This document shows, piece after piece, positions 17,411 through 25,951 of a stretch of DNA of 64,000 nucleotides (position 1 is its first letter; every line of letters begins with the position of its first letter). The position numbers were made by a program, and so were the translations under genes. Where the stretch lies: positions 20,314-84,313 of the forward strand of contig JAQAZZ010000008.1 of assembly GCA_032127075.1 (NCBI GenBank), in the 5' to 3' direction. Under the pieces are notes generated by a model that worked only from the letters and a program-made list of their open reading frames with translations, did not search any database and was not told the origin of the DNA. Origin of the DNA: GCA-2699445 sp032127075. GTDB taxonomy: Bacteria; Actinomycetota; Actinomycetes; S36-B12; GCA-2699445.

Positions 17411-18793
17411 TCACATCGCCTCGCTGGCTGTGGACATGTTGAAGTCCGCAACGAGCAGCGGCGGCATGGTGGCCCGGTTGAAGTAGTCGCCCATCTCGCG
17501 GGCGAGGGTCCGTTCCGGTGTGCCCGAGTCCACAATACGTCCGAGCAGGGCGACCGGCGATTCGTTGAACCTGAAGTTCCCGCAAGCCCCCGCCACCTCG
17601 CCGTCGCGCACGACGTACACACCATCCCTGGTGAGCCCGGTCAACAGCATTGTCTGCGGATCGACCACGCGGTTGTACCACAGGCACGTGACCAGGAGTC
17701 CGTTGTCCATGCGTGCCACGACGTCGGACAGCGAACCGCCGCCGTCGGAGTGCTGCAGCATGAGGTTGTCGATGCCGGGGGAGTCGCTCAGATCCGCCAG
17801 GGCGGCCGTGTGGCGGGTGGTGATCAGGTGCTGCAGCCGCCCCCCGTCGATCCACCGGGTGGGCGTGAGCGGCAGGCCGTTGTCGAACGGGGAGGACGTC
17901 GACGACGACGCAGCGGCAGTGACGAATGTGCCGCATTCCAGCGATGGGTCGTCGGCTCGCGGGTCGCTGAAGAGCGTCACATCCCCGCCGAGGTGTTCTC
18001 CCACCCGGGTTCCACCGCCCGGCCGGGAGAAGGCGCTGCGCCCCTGGATGGCCGACTGGGCATCGGCCGACCAGTAGAGGTCGATCATCAGGTCCGCCAC
18101 CGCGCTCGGCGACAGCAGCACGCGATGGCGCCCGGGCGCGACATCGACTCTGCGCTTCTGCCACGACAGCCGCTGTCGCAGTTGCCGGTCGATGTCGTCG
18201 AGCTCCACATCGGCCAGTGAGACGGCGGCAGACCCATGCCAAGCCGATCGGCGGCCGTCGGCGGACTTCGCGGTGAGTTCCAGCCGCCCGGTCGCCTGAC
18301 TGTGCCGCAGCCGTGTGCCCGCAGTTGTGCCCAGGTACGTGGTCGACAGGTCGTGCTCGGCGTATCCGAAGTGCTGGACGCCGTCGGCGCGGCCGCGCCG
18401 GAACGCTTCGCCGAGGCCGACCGCGACAGCGGACAATTCGGAAGCGCCCGTAGCGGGCGGCGGTTCGTCCCAATCGGCCGAAACTCCCCCGTCCACCAGC
18501 GGTGCCGCTTCGTCCGCGGGTGCCGCCGCAGCAGCTGCCGCGCGGGCGCGGTCCACGAGATCGTCCAGTCCTGCGATATCGCGCACCTGACCGGTGACTG
18601 TCGCGGTCGCCACGCCATCGCCCAGCGCCTGGAACGCGACGATATCGACGTCCAGCCCCTGCGTGTTCCCGTTGGTGGTCAGGCTGTTGCCCGCCCAGCG
18701 CAGATTCACTTGTGACGACGTGTCCACCAAGACAGCCATGTCCTGCCCGGCGGCGCGGCTGAGGGCGCGCTCCACGATCTCCTGCGGCTGCAT
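17411..18793 (-). CDS. pmbA: TldE/PmbA-type metallopeptidase subunit
   Basis: A 460-aa partner of TldD. In the well-studied pair TldE lacks the catalytic metal site and forms a heterodimer with TldD that degrades unfolded peptides and matures some RiPPs (microcin B17). This protein has no HExxH; it shows the family C-terminal features LVTCLWYNRVVDPQTMLLTGLTRDGVYVVRDGEVAGACGNFRFNES. The ATG at 18793 overlaps the tldD stop (TGATG), so the two are translationally coupled. No RiPP precursor is seen next to them. Confidence 0.88.
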   Translation of the reverse strand: MQPQEIVERALSRAAGQDMAVLVDTSSQVNLRWAGNSLTTNGNTQGLDVDIVAFQALGDGVATATVTGQVRDIAGLDDLVDRARAAAAAAAPADEAAPLVDGGVSADWDEPPPATGASELSAVAVGLGEAFRRGRADGVQHFGYAEHDLSTTYLGTTAGTRLRHSQATGRLELTAKSADGRRSAWHGSAAVSLADVELDDIDRQLRQRLSWQKRRVDVAPGRHRVLLSPSAVADLMIDLYWSADAQSAIQGRSAFSRPGGGTRVGEHLGGDVTLFSDPRADDPSLECGTFVTAAASSSTSSPFDNGLPLTPTRWIDGGRLQHLITTRHTAALADLSDSPGIDNLMLQHSDGGGSLSDVVARMDNGLLVTCLWYNRVVDPQTMLLTGLTRDGVYVVRDGEVAGACGNFRFNESPVALLGRIVDSGTPERTLAREMGDYFNRATMPPLLVADFNMSTASEAM

Positions 18794-20283
18794 CACATCG
18801 CCCCCTCCGCCCGGCTGTTGAGGACGTTGACACCCTCGAAGACCGCCGCAGGTGCACCGTGCGACACGGGGGCGACCTGCCCCGGCTGGCCCTTGCCGCA
18901 GTTGAAGGCCCCTGCCAGCAGGTAGGTGGCTTCGCCGCCGACGGCGGACATCGACTTCCAGAAGTCGGTCGTGCGTCCCTGGTAGGCCACATCCTGCAGC
19001 TGGCCGGCAAGCCGGCCCGACTTGATGCGGAAGAATCGCTGCCCGGTGAACTGGAAGTTGTAGCGCTGCATGTCGATGGACCAGGAGTTGTCCCCGACTA
19101 CGTATATGCCGTCGTCCACGCCGGCGATCAAATCTTCGGTGCTGCCCCCGGCCGGGTCGGGCAGCAGGCTTACGTTGGGCATCCGCTGCAGCGGCACGTG
19201 GGTGCCGGAGTCGGCGTAGGCGCAGCCGTTGCTCCGGGGCATTCGGGCTGCCGCGGCCATGGCCCGATCGAGCTGCACCCCCACGAGCACCCCATCGCTG
19301 ATCAGCGGCCATTCCTGTGCCGCCACCCCCTCGTCGTCCCACCCGACGGTGGACAGCCCGTGCGGAGTGGTCCTGTCGGCTCTGACATTCAGCAGCGGCG
19401 ATCCGTACTGCAGGCGACCGACGTCGGATTCGGTGACGAAAGAGGTGCCGGCGTAGTTGGCTTCGTATCCCTTGATCCGGTCGAGTTCCGTGGCGTGGGC
19501 GATGGACTCGTGGATCGTCAGCCACAGATTCGTCGGGTCGATGACCAATGTGTAGCGGCCTGGCTCCACCGTGGGTGCCGCCGACTTCTGGGCGAGAAGA
19601 TCGGGGATCGATCCCAACTCGCCCTGCCAGTCCCAGGGGCCGCCGGTGGGGGCGAGGTACTCCCATCCCCGGCCGACGGGCGGGGCAATGGTGCGCATGG
19701 TCGTGAAGCCGCCGCCGGGAGTGAGCCGCACCGCCGTGAAGTCAGCCTGCAGCCGCAGCCGGTACTGGTGGATCGAGGTCCCACTCGTGTCGGCGAAGTG
19801 CACGGCCTCCCCGACCACCATGAGGGAACCGTCTGCGTGGTCCACCTCATCGGCAGCCAGCAGCGAATCGCAGCCCCAGCGCAGGAAGTCCATGCGCTCG
19901 GCGCCGGGGACCTCGAACGGGTCCACCGCGTAGTCGCTGACCCAGCTTCCAGTGTGCGCGGGCTCGGCTGCGAGCGCGGCCGGGGCGGTCACCGTCGGAG
20001 CCGCCACGGTGGCCAGTGCCACTGCCCGCCGGGCAGCGTCGGCTGCGGAGTCCGGTGTCAGGTCCTCAGTCGCCGCGAAGCCCCAGCACCCGTTGCGCAG
20101 GACCCGTACGCCGATGGCCGCGGTCCTGTGGTCGACGTCGGCTTCGGCGGCATGGTCCCGACGGCTCTGCACCGCGGTCCGGGTGTCCACGACCCGGACA
20201 TCGGCGTGCTCGCATCCGCTGACGGCGGACAACGCCGTGCGGCAGAGGGTGTCGGCGGTCGCTGCATCGATCCCATCGGTCAC
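18793..20283 (-). CDS. tldD: TldD-type metallopeptidase, catalytic subunit
   Basis: A 496-aa Zn peptidase with the TldD active-site motif HESIAHATELDR (HExxxH) followed by GYEANYAGTSFV, and the C-terminal SGRLAGQLQDVAYQGRTTDFWKSM and NCGKGQPGQ blocks. It works with the TldE encoded directly downstream. The start is uncertain: GTG 20283 has CAAGAT six bases upstream and matches the usual length; an ATG at 20328 would add 15 residues. It is divergent from sixA. The overlap of any longer start with the sixA promoter argues for the shorter form. Confidence 0.88.
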   Translation of the reverse strand: MTDGIDAATADTLCRTALSAVSGCEHADVRVVDTRTAVQSRRDHAAEADVDHRTAAIGVRVLRNGCWGFAATEDLTPDSAADAARRAVALATVAAPTVTAPAALAAEPAHTGSWVSDYAVDPFEVPGAERMDFLRWGCDSLLAADEVDHADGSLMVVGEAVHFADTSGTSIHQYRLRLQADFTAVRLTPGGGFTTMRTIAPPVGRGWEYLAPTGGPWDWQGELGSIPDLLAQKSAAPTVEPGRYTLVIDPTNLWLTIHESIAHATELDRIKGYEANYAGTSFVTESDVGRLQYGSPLLNVRADRTTPHGLSTVGWDDEGVAAQEWPLISDGVLVGVQLDRAMAAAARMPRSNGCAYADSGTHVPLQRMPNVSLLPDPAGGSTEDLIAGVDDGIYVVGDNSWSIDMQRYNFQFTGQRFFRIKSGRLAGQLQDVAYQGRTTDFWKSMSAVGGEATYLLAGAFNCGKGQPGQVAPVSHGAPAAVFEGVNVLNSRAEGAM

Positions 20284-20289
20284 GCTGAC

Positions 20290-20295
20290 ATCTTG
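20290..20295 (-). promoter_or_regulatory. Weak -10-like box before tldD
   Basis: CAAGAT on the minus strand six bases before GTG 20283. It has the right spacing but C instead of T at position 1. Confidence 0.3.
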
Positions 20296-20411
20296 TCCTA
20301 TCACCGCTGGTTGCACGCCCCGATGCATGACGAAGCCTTCGCCGGCGGCACTGGCCCGACCCTGTTGAGCGTCGATATCGCCACGATGCCGACCACTCCC
20401 GGCGATTCCCC

Positions 20412-20417
20412 TAACCT
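20412..20417 (+). promoter_or_regulatory. -10 box, leaderless promoter of sixA
   Basis: TAACCT, six bases, then the ATG at 20424. Confidence 0.6.
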
Positions 20418-20423
20418 GACCGC

Positions 20424-20930
20424 ATGCACACACTGCTGATCACCCGCCACGCGAAGTCGGACTGGCCGGCCGGGGTGCCCGACCATGATCGGCCCCTCGC
20501 CGGCCGCGGTCGCCGGGATGCCCCCGCGGTTGGCCGCTGGCTCGTCGGCCAAGGGCTGTGCCCTGACTTCGCAGCAGTGTCATCGGCGCGGCGAACGCAG
20601 CAGACGTGGCAACTGCTGAGCGGCGAGTTGGACTCCCGTGTCGACTGGTCCACCGAGTCGCGCCTCTATGCCGCATCTTGGCAGGCCATGCTGGACGTCG
20701 TGCGGGATCTTCCCGAGGAGGCGGCGGTGGCGGGGTTGATCGGCCACAATCCCGGTTGCGAGGACCTTGCCGCTGCGCTGGCCGGACCGCATTCGGACCC
20801 GGATGCGCTACGCGCCCTGACCATGAAGTACCCGACCTCGGGCGTTGCGGTCCTGCGGCTGCCCGGGGCCTGGGCGACGGCTGCCGTGGGATCGGCGACG
20901 TTGGCGGCATTCGCCGCACCCAGGGGGTGA
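20424..20930 (+). CDS. sixA: SixA-type histidine phosphatase
   Basis: A 168-aa member of the histidine phosphatase superfamily with the N-terminal catalytic motif LLITRHAKSDW (RHxK form typical of SixA), SSARRTQQTW, and the second histidine in GLIGHNPGCEDLA. SixA removes phosphate from phosphohistidine in phosphorelay or PTS proteins in E. coli; in actinobacteria the target is not established. It is read from its own leaderless promoter and ends 7 bp before the convergent serB stop. Confidence 0.88.
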   Translation: MHTLLITRHAKSDWPAGVPDHDRPLAGRGRRDAPAVGRWLVGQGLCPDFAAVSSARRTQQTWQLLSGELDSRVDWSTESRLYAASWQAMLDVVRDLPEEAAVAGLIGHNPGCEDLAAALAGPHSDPDALRALTMKYPTSGVAVLRLPGAWATAAVGSATLAAFAAPRG

Positions 20931-20937
20931 ATCCGCG

Positions 20938-22137
20938 TCACTGACCGCCGATCGTATGCTCGGCGGCCTCGATCTCCTCCCGCGACATTCCCATCAGGAA
21001 GAGGATCGAGTCCAGGAAGGGAACGTTGACGGCGGCGTCGGCGGCCTCCCGCAGCACCGGCTTGGCGTTGAACGCCACACCGAGTCCGGCGGCGGCGAGC
21101 ATGTCCAGGTCGTTGGCCCCGTCGCCGATCGCCACTGTGCGCGACATCGGGATGCCTGCCTCAGCAGCGAAGCCGCGCAGCGCCGCCGCCTTCCCCTGCC
21201 GGTCCACGACGGGTTCCAGCACCTTCCCGGTCAGCCTGCCGTCGACGACCTCCAGGGTGTTCGCCCGGACACGGCTCACTCCGAGTTCCGCGGCGATGGG
21301 TGCGATGACAGAGGTGAATCCGCCACTGACCAAGGCCACCTCGTGGCCGAGCCCGGTCAGCGTCCGGCACAGTGTCCGGGCCCCCGGAGTCAGCCGGATC
21401 TGACGGCGGACATCGTCCAAGACCGACTCCGGCGCACCGGCGAGCAGGGCCGCCCGCTCGTTGAGCGACTCACGGAAGTCGAGTTCCCCGTGCATGGCCC
21501 GCTCGGTGATCCGGGTGACTTGCTCCTGCATTCCGGTGTGGGCGGCGAGCAGTTCGATCACCTCGTCGCGGATCAGGGTGGAATCGACGTCGAGGACCAC
21601 CAGCCGCCTGCCGAAACGGTCCAGCCCCACCGGCTGGACACTGATGTCCACCCCGGTGGCCGCAGCCACGCGAGCAGTCTCCCGGCGCAGGTCGGGTACG
21701 TCGGCGCCTACCACGATGATCTCGATCGCGGTGACCGGATACGCGGCGATCCGCGAGATGCGCTCGATGTTGCCGGCGGAATCCAGGATCGCCCGGGCCA
21801 CCGCCGCCACCGCTTCGGGCTGCAGCGGGGAGGCCAGCACCACAAGTCGCTGGCGCTGCCGCCGCCTTGCCGCCGGTTCCTCGCCCACCTCGGTGACCTC
21901 GATGTCCAAGCCGAGTTGCGCCGCGAGTCCCGCGAGTCCCGTCTCGACCTGCTGGGCATCGGCTGACGGTGTCAGCAGCACCATCTGTACCAGGCGGCCC
22001 TGCACGACTGTCTGCTCCACATCGAGCACGTCGCCGTGCAGGACGTCGAAGATGCCGGCGGTGAGTCCCGGGCGGTCGCGGCCGCTCGCGGTGATGAGCA
22101 GCCGTCCGCCCCGATGCGGTGATGATGAGGGGGCCAT
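20938..22137 (-). CDS. serB: Phosphoserine phosphatase with N-terminal ACT region
   Basis: A 399-aa enzyme for the last step of serine synthesis. The C-terminal half is the HAD phosphatase: VLDVDSTLI (motif I), SGGFTSV (motif II) and the TVAIGDGANDLDML block (motif IV). The N-terminal 170 residues carry ACT-like repeats (LLITASGRDRPGLTAGIFDVL), as in mycobacterial SerB2, where they bind serine for feedback control. The ATG at 22137 is preferred; TACCGT lies nine bases upstream, giving a leader of only 2-3 nt. Confidence 0.94.
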   Translation of the reverse strand: MAPSSSPHRGGRLLITASGRDRPGLTAGIFDVLHGDVLDVEQTVVQGRLVQMVLLTPSADAQQVETGLAGLAAQLGLDIEVTEVGEEPAARRRQRQRLVVLASPLQPEAVAAVARAILDSAGNIERISRIAAYPVTAIEIIVVGADVPDLRRETARVAAATGVDISVQPVGLDRFGRRLVVLDVDSTLIRDEVIELLAAHTGMQEQVTRITERAMHGELDFRESLNERAALLAGAPESVLDDVRRQIRLTPGARTLCRTLTGLGHEVALVSGGFTSVIAPIAAELGVSRVRANTLEVVDGRLTGKVLEPVVDRQGKAAALRGFAAEAGIPMSRTVAIGDGANDLDMLAAAGLGVAFNAKPVLREAADAAVNVPFLDSILFLMGMSREEIEAAEHTIGGQ

Positions 22138-22169
22138 GGCTTTTCCACGGTACCCATCGGTGCCGTTGT

Positions 22170-22883
22170 TCACGGGTCGCCCCCCGGCGCGGCACTGAAT
22201 GCAGCCGACGCCGCGCGCCGCGCCAAGGGCCGCAGCCGCCGTACGGGTTCCGGGGGCGCCTTGCCCAGGCGCTGGGCCAGACGCCCCGCTGTTCCCGTGA
22301 GCCACCAGACCCGCAGCGCCGCATCGGCCACTTGGCAGGCGCGGGCAGGAATCCCCGGCGGCGGCGCCGGAGGGCTGAACCGGCGGTAGTCGTCGAGTTC
22401 CGCGAGAGCGTCGTCGTCGGGGGACATGGCTGGGACGCTGCGGCTGATCTCGACCATCGCCTCGCGCATGAGGCTGTGCGCCTCCGCCCACGATCCCAGG
22501 GGCGCGGCCGGGTTGCCGCCCGGTCTGCTCGGCACGGCGGTCCAGACAAGGGGAGGTGGCCCCTCGGCGGGAATCAGAGTCATGGCGGCGTCGTCGGTGA
22601 CCGCCGCGAGGCCCGCGCTCACCGCGGCCCGCGCCACCTCGGCGGGACCTGGCACTCCGACCGGGTCGGCCGGTTCCACGATGGCCAAGGTCAGACGGTG
22701 GATTCCCCGGCCACGCAAAGCGCCGACCAGGCCCGGGCCTGACACGGCGCCGTCGGCAAGGCCGTGGAACGATCCCGTGAGCAGGGCCGCGGCGTCATCG
22801 GGTGAGCAGGTCTGGGCCAGCACCGCGTTCGCCCACCACACCGTCTCTCCGGCACTCACCGCGCGGGACACCTCAATGGGCAT
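22170..22883 (-). CDS. Conserved hypothetical protein
   Basis: A 237-aa soluble protein with no motif that I recognise. Ala/Pro/Arg content is high. It starts MPIEVSRAVSAGETVWWANAVLAQTCSPDDAAALLTGSFHGLAD and contains HRLTLAIVEPADPVGVPGPAEVARAAVSAGLAAV, which suggests an alpha/beta domain. Codon use is like that of its neighbours. It lies upstream of serB on the same strand (32-bp gap) and shares a very short divergent promoter region with an ABC ATPase gene. TACCGT five bases before the ATG gives a leaderless transcript. Confidence 0.7.
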   Translation of the reverse strand: MPIEVSRAVSAGETVWWANAVLAQTCSPDDAAALLTGSFHGLADGAVSGPGLVGALRGRGIHRLTLAIVEPADPVGVPGPAEVARAAVSAGLAAVTDDAAMTLIPAEGPPPLVWTAVPSRPGGNPAAPLGSWAEAHSLMREAMVEISRSVPAMSPDDDALAELDDYRRFSPPAPPPGIPARACQVADAALRVWWLTGTAGRLAQRLGKAPPEPVRRLRPLARRAASAAFSAAPGGDP

Positions 22884-22888
22884 GCTCA

Positions 22889-22894
22889 ACGGTA
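22889..22894 (-). promoter_or_regulatory. -10 box of the minus-strand gene at 22883
   Basis: TACCGT on the minus strand, five bases before the ATG at 22883. Its mirror partner on the plus strand is only 8 bp away. Confidence 0.5.
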
Positions 22895-22902
22895 GCCGCG
22901 GG

Positions 22903-22908
22903 TAGGGT
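22903..22908 (+). promoter_or_regulatory. -10 box of the ABC ATPase gene at 22916
   Basis: TAGGGT, seven bases before the GTG at 22916. Confidence 0.5.
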
Positions 22909-22915
22909 TGCGCGG

Positions 22916-23698
22916 GTGAGCACGGTGATCCGGCTGGACTCCGCCACCGTTGTGCGCGGTGGTCGCCCCATCCTCGACAATGTGACCCTCGAGGTGGGAA
23001 GCGGGGAGCGCTGGGCGGTCCTGGGCCCCAACGGGGCGGGCAAGACCACGATGCTGGACCTGATGTCCACGAGGATCCATCCGACATCGGGGACCGTGGC
23101 GGTCCTGGGGGAGGCCCTGGGCCTGGTGGATGTCTTCGAGTTGCGCCCCCTCATCGGGGTCGTCTCCAGCCGATCCTCCGACCACGTGCCCGCGTCCGAA
23201 CCGGTGCGGGACGTCATCATCACCGCGGGGTGGGCCGTCTCGGGCCGCTACTGGGAAACGTACGACGACATCGACCTGAAGCGGTGCGACGAACTGCTCC
23301 ACCTGATGGGGCTCGAAGACTTGGCCGACCGCAGGCTGGGCACGCTGTCCGACGGCGAGCGGAAGAAGGTCCTGCTCGCCAGGGCGCTGTTCCCCAACCC
23401 GGAACTGCTGCTGATGGACGAACCGGCCGCCGGGCTCGACATGGGAGCGCGGGAGAGCCTCCTGGGGCGGCTGTCGGCCATCGCACAGGACCCCACGGCG
23501 CCGGTGCAGGTCATGATCACCCACCACGTCGAGGAGATCCCCGCCGGGTTCTCCCATGCGTTGCTGCTTCGCGACGGCCACATGCTGGCAAGCGGCCCCA
23601 TCGACACCGTCATCACCGATGAGAACCTGACGGCCGCCTTCGGCACCCCGTTGCTGGTGAGCAAGGTGTTCTCGCGGTTCTGGGCGTTCGGCACCTGA
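22916..23698 (+). CDS. Stand-alone ABC ATPase
   Basis: A 260-aa ATPase with Walker A GPNGAGKT, signature LSDGERKKVLLARALF (D in place of the second G of LSGGE), Walker B LLLMDEPAAGLD and ITHHVEEIP. No permease gene is adjacent. The sequence resembles the ModF/YlmA type of orphan ATPases, whose role is unclear. The GTG at 22916 follows TAGGGT by seven bases; the ATG at 22802 would lie inside the divergent gene. Confidence 0.83.
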   Translation: MSTVIRLDSATVVRGGRPILDNVTLEVGSGERWAVLGPNGAGKTTMLDLMSTRIHPTSGTVAVLGEALGLVDVFELRPLIGVVSSRSSDHVPASEPVRDVIITAGWAVSGRYWETYDDIDLKRCDELLHLMGLEDLADRRLGTLSDGERKKVLLARALFPNPELLLMDEPAAGLDMGARESLLGRLSAIAQDPTAPVQVMITHHVEEIPAGFSHALLLRDGHMLASGPIDTVITDENLTAAFGTPLLVSKVFSRFWAFGT

Positions 23699-23730
23699 AC
23701 TCCCCACGGGTGGATTGGGGGGAAAGGGCA

Positions 23731-23736
23731 TAGCCT
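23731..23736 (+). promoter_or_regulatory. -10 box, leaderless promoter of NfeD gene
   Basis: TAGCCT, six bases, then the ATG at 23743. Confidence 0.6.
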
Positions 23737-23742
23737 AGAGAC

Positions 23743-24168
23743 ATGGATCCTTGGGTGTGGTGGGTGATCGCGGCGATCGTTCTCGGAATCGTCGAGGTCG
23801 CCACCGGAGTCACCTTCGTCGCCATGATGTTGGCGGTGGGCGCCTTGGCCGGCGCCGGTACGGCCGCCGTCACAGGATCGGACTGGCTTCCCTGGGTGGT
23901 GTTCGCCGTCACCAGCACCACCATGCTCGTCTTCGCCCGCCCGGTCGCCCACCGGCACCTTCGCCAGCCCATCGAGATGAGATCCGGCACCGCCGCACTG
24001 GTCGGCGCGGATGCGGTGGTCACCCAAGAGGTGAACGCCGCCGATGGTCGGGTGAAACTGCGCGGTGAGGTGTGGTCGGCCCGAAGCTTCGACCAGCAGA
24101 GTGTCTTCCCGGTCGGGGACAATGTCCAGGTGCTGGCTATCGATGGCGCAACCGCCCTGATCGGCTGA
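23743..24168 (+). CDS. NfeD family membrane protein
   Basis: A 141-aa protein: two to three hydrophobic segments (about 5-68, WWVIAAIVLGIVEVATGVTFVAMMLAVGALAGAGTAA) and a C-terminal OB-fold-like domain (GADAVVTQEVNAADGRVKLRGEVWSARS). This is the short NfeD form that partners with SPFH/stomatin proteins. The SPFH gene follows 42 bp downstream. The pair is thought to organise membrane microdomains or control membrane protein quality. It has its own leaderless promoter. Confidence 0.9.
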   Translation: MDPWVWWVIAAIVLGIVEVATGVTFVAMMLAVGALAGAGTAAVTGSDWLPWVVFAVTSTTMLVFARPVAHRHLRQPIEMRSGTAALVGADAVVTQEVNAADGRVKLRGEVWSARSFDQQSVFPVGDNVQVLAIDGATALIG

Positions 24169-24210
24169 ACGGAACCTCCCTAGCGGGAGCAGAAAGAGAG
24201 GTTGGGGCAG

Positions 24211-25107
24211 ATGGAGTTCCCAGTAGGACTGATATTCGGCGTCCTCGTGGCGGTCCTGGTGGTGATCGTGCTGTCGCGCACCGTCCGCATCGTCACGCAG
24301 GCCCATGCGGGAATCGTGGAGCGGTTGGGCCGCTACCAGCGCACTCTGAATCCGGGCTTGAGCCTGCTGATCCCGTTCGTGGACAGCTTGAAGCCGTTGA
24401 TCGACATGAGGGAGCAGGTCGTCAGCTTCCCGCCGCAGCCGGTCATCACCGAGGACAACCTGGTGGTGCAGATCGACTCAGTGATCTACTTCCAGGTGAC
24501 CGACCCGAAGGCCGCCTCCTATGAGATCAACAACTACATCCACGGCGTCGAGCAGTTGACCGTCACCACCCTGCGCAACGTCGTCGGCGGCATGGACCCC
24601 GAGCAGACGCTGACCTCGCGCGAGGACATCAACATGGCGTTGCGCGGTGTGCTGGACGAGGCCACCGGCAAGTGGGGCATCCGGGTCAACCGGGTGGAGC
24701 TGAAGGCCATCGACCCGCCCCCCTCGGTGCAGGAGTCGATGGAGAAGCAGATGAAGGCTGAGCGGGACAAGCGCGCGGCGATCCTCAGCGCCGAGGGCGC
24801 CAAGCAGGCGGCGATCCTGAAAGCCCAAGGCCACCGGGAGGCGGAAGTCCTCAGCGCGGAGGGGGACGCCCGGGCCCGGGTGCTGCGCGCGGAGGCCGAG
24901 GCCGAGGCCATCAACCGAGTGTTCTCCGCGATCCACCGCTCCGACGCCGACGACCAGGTGCTGGCCTACCAGTACCTTCAGGCGCTTCCCCACATCGCCA
25001 ACGGCACAGCGAACAAGGTGTGGGTGGTCCCCGCCGAGCTCACCAAGGCGATGGACTCCCTGGGTCGCGCCTTCGGCCCCGCGGGTGAGCGGGCGAAGCC
25101 GGAATAG
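24211..25107 (+). CDS. SPFH/stomatin family membrane protein (QmcA-like)
   Basis: A 298-aa protein with one N-terminal membrane helix (GLIFGVLVAVLVVIVLS), the SPFH/Band 7 domain (about 30-190; IVTQAHAGIVERLGRYQRTLNPGL, IDPPPSVQESMEKQMKAERDKRA) and a long charged helix for oligomerisation (ILSAEGAKQAAILKAQGHREAEVL). It forms an operon with NfeD upstream. I use the ATG at 24211, preceded by GAGAGG; the TTG at 24202 is less likely. Confidence 0.9.
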   Translation: MEFPVGLIFGVLVAVLVVIVLSRTVRIVTQAHAGIVERLGRYQRTLNPGLSLLIPFVDSLKPLIDMREQVVSFPPQPVITEDNLVVQIDSVIYFQVTDPKAASYEINNYIHGVEQLTVTTLRNVVGGMDPEQTLTSREDINMALRGVLDEATGKWGIRVNRVELKAIDPPPSVQESMEKQMKAERDKRAAILSAEGAKQAAILKAQGHREAEVLSAEGDARARVLRAEAEAEAINRVFSAIHRSDADDQVLAYQYLQALPHIANGTANKVWVVPAELTKAMDSLGRAFGPAGERAKPE

Positions 25108-25951
25108 GCTTCGCACCGCTGTCGCCCCCTGGGGGGAGCACGATCTGCCGACCATCACTATCGACGATCCCGCCGACGGGCGGCTAGACGAGTACACCAG
25201 GCTCACCGACGTCAGACTCCGCTCGGTCCGGGAACCGGCCGAGGGGCTGTTCATGGCCGAATCGGTGGCCGTGATCGAGCGGGCGGTGGCTGCCGGCTAC
25301 CCCGTCCGTTCCATCCTCACCGAACCCAAATGGCTCCCGCCGCTGGCGGGGGTCCTGGCACGGCGGCCCGACACCCTGGTCTACCTGGGCACCGAGGACG
25401 TCATCCGTGCCACGACCGGGTTCCGGCTGCACCGAGGACCCATGGCGGCGATGCAGCGCCTGCCCCTCCCGCCTCCGGCTCAGGTAGTGGCCGGAGCCCG
25501 CCTGATCGTGGTCCTCGACGGGTTGGTGGACCACACCAACGTCGGGGCGGCGTTCCGTTCGGCGGCGGCCTTCGGCGTCGGCTCGGTTCTGGCCACCGCC
25601 ACATGTGCCGACCCGCTGTACCGCCGCAGCGTGCGGGTGTCGATGGGAACGGTCTTCCAGGTCCCGTGGACCCGGATCGGCGACCCCGCGGACCTCTTCG
25701 GTGTCACAACCCTCGCCCTCACGCCCGATCCGGATGCGGCCGCCCTGGACGAGGCCCTGGACGCCGCCGAGCCCCCGCTGGCGTTGATCGTCGGATCCGA
25801 GGGCCCGGGACTCGCCGCCCCGGTGCTGGGTGCAGCCGACCACCGGGTACGCATCCCGATGGCGCCGGGGGTGGATTCACTGAACGTGGCAGCCGCTGTC
25901 GCGGTGGCCTGTTATGCCGCCGGATCGGCTGTTGGGCGTGTCAGCCGCTGA
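25085..25951 (+). CDS. SpoU-type RNA 2'-O-methyltransferase
   Basis: A protein of up to 288 aa with the SPOUT/TrmH fold. An N-terminal substrate-binding part (TDVRLRSVREPAEGLFMAESVAVIERAV) precedes the knot motifs LIVVLDGLVDHTNVGAAFRSAAAFG, LALIVGSEGPGL and VRIPMAPGVDSLNVAAAVAVACYA. It methylates rRNA or tRNA; the site is unknown. The GTG at 25085 overlaps the SPFH gene by 23 bp. The homologous region begins only around residue 21, where a CTG at 25145 has a good GGGGGGAG site six bases upstream, so the true start may be non-standard. The 3' end overlaps the convergent permease gene by 11 bp. Confidence 0.88.
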   Translation: MSGRSRNRLRTAVAPWGEHDLPTITIDDPADGRLDEYTRLTDVRLRSVREPAEGLFMAESVAVIERAVAAGYPVRSILTEPKWLPPLAGVLARRPDTLVYLGTEDVIRATTGFRLHRGPMAAMQRLPLPPPAQVVAGARLIVVLDGLVDHTNVGAAFRSAAAFGVGSVLATATCADPLYRRSVRVSMGTVFQVPWTRIGDPADLFGVTTLALTPDPDAAALDEALDAAEPPLALIVGSEGPGLAAPVLGAADHRVRIPMAPGVDSLNVAAAVAVACYAAGSAVGRVSR

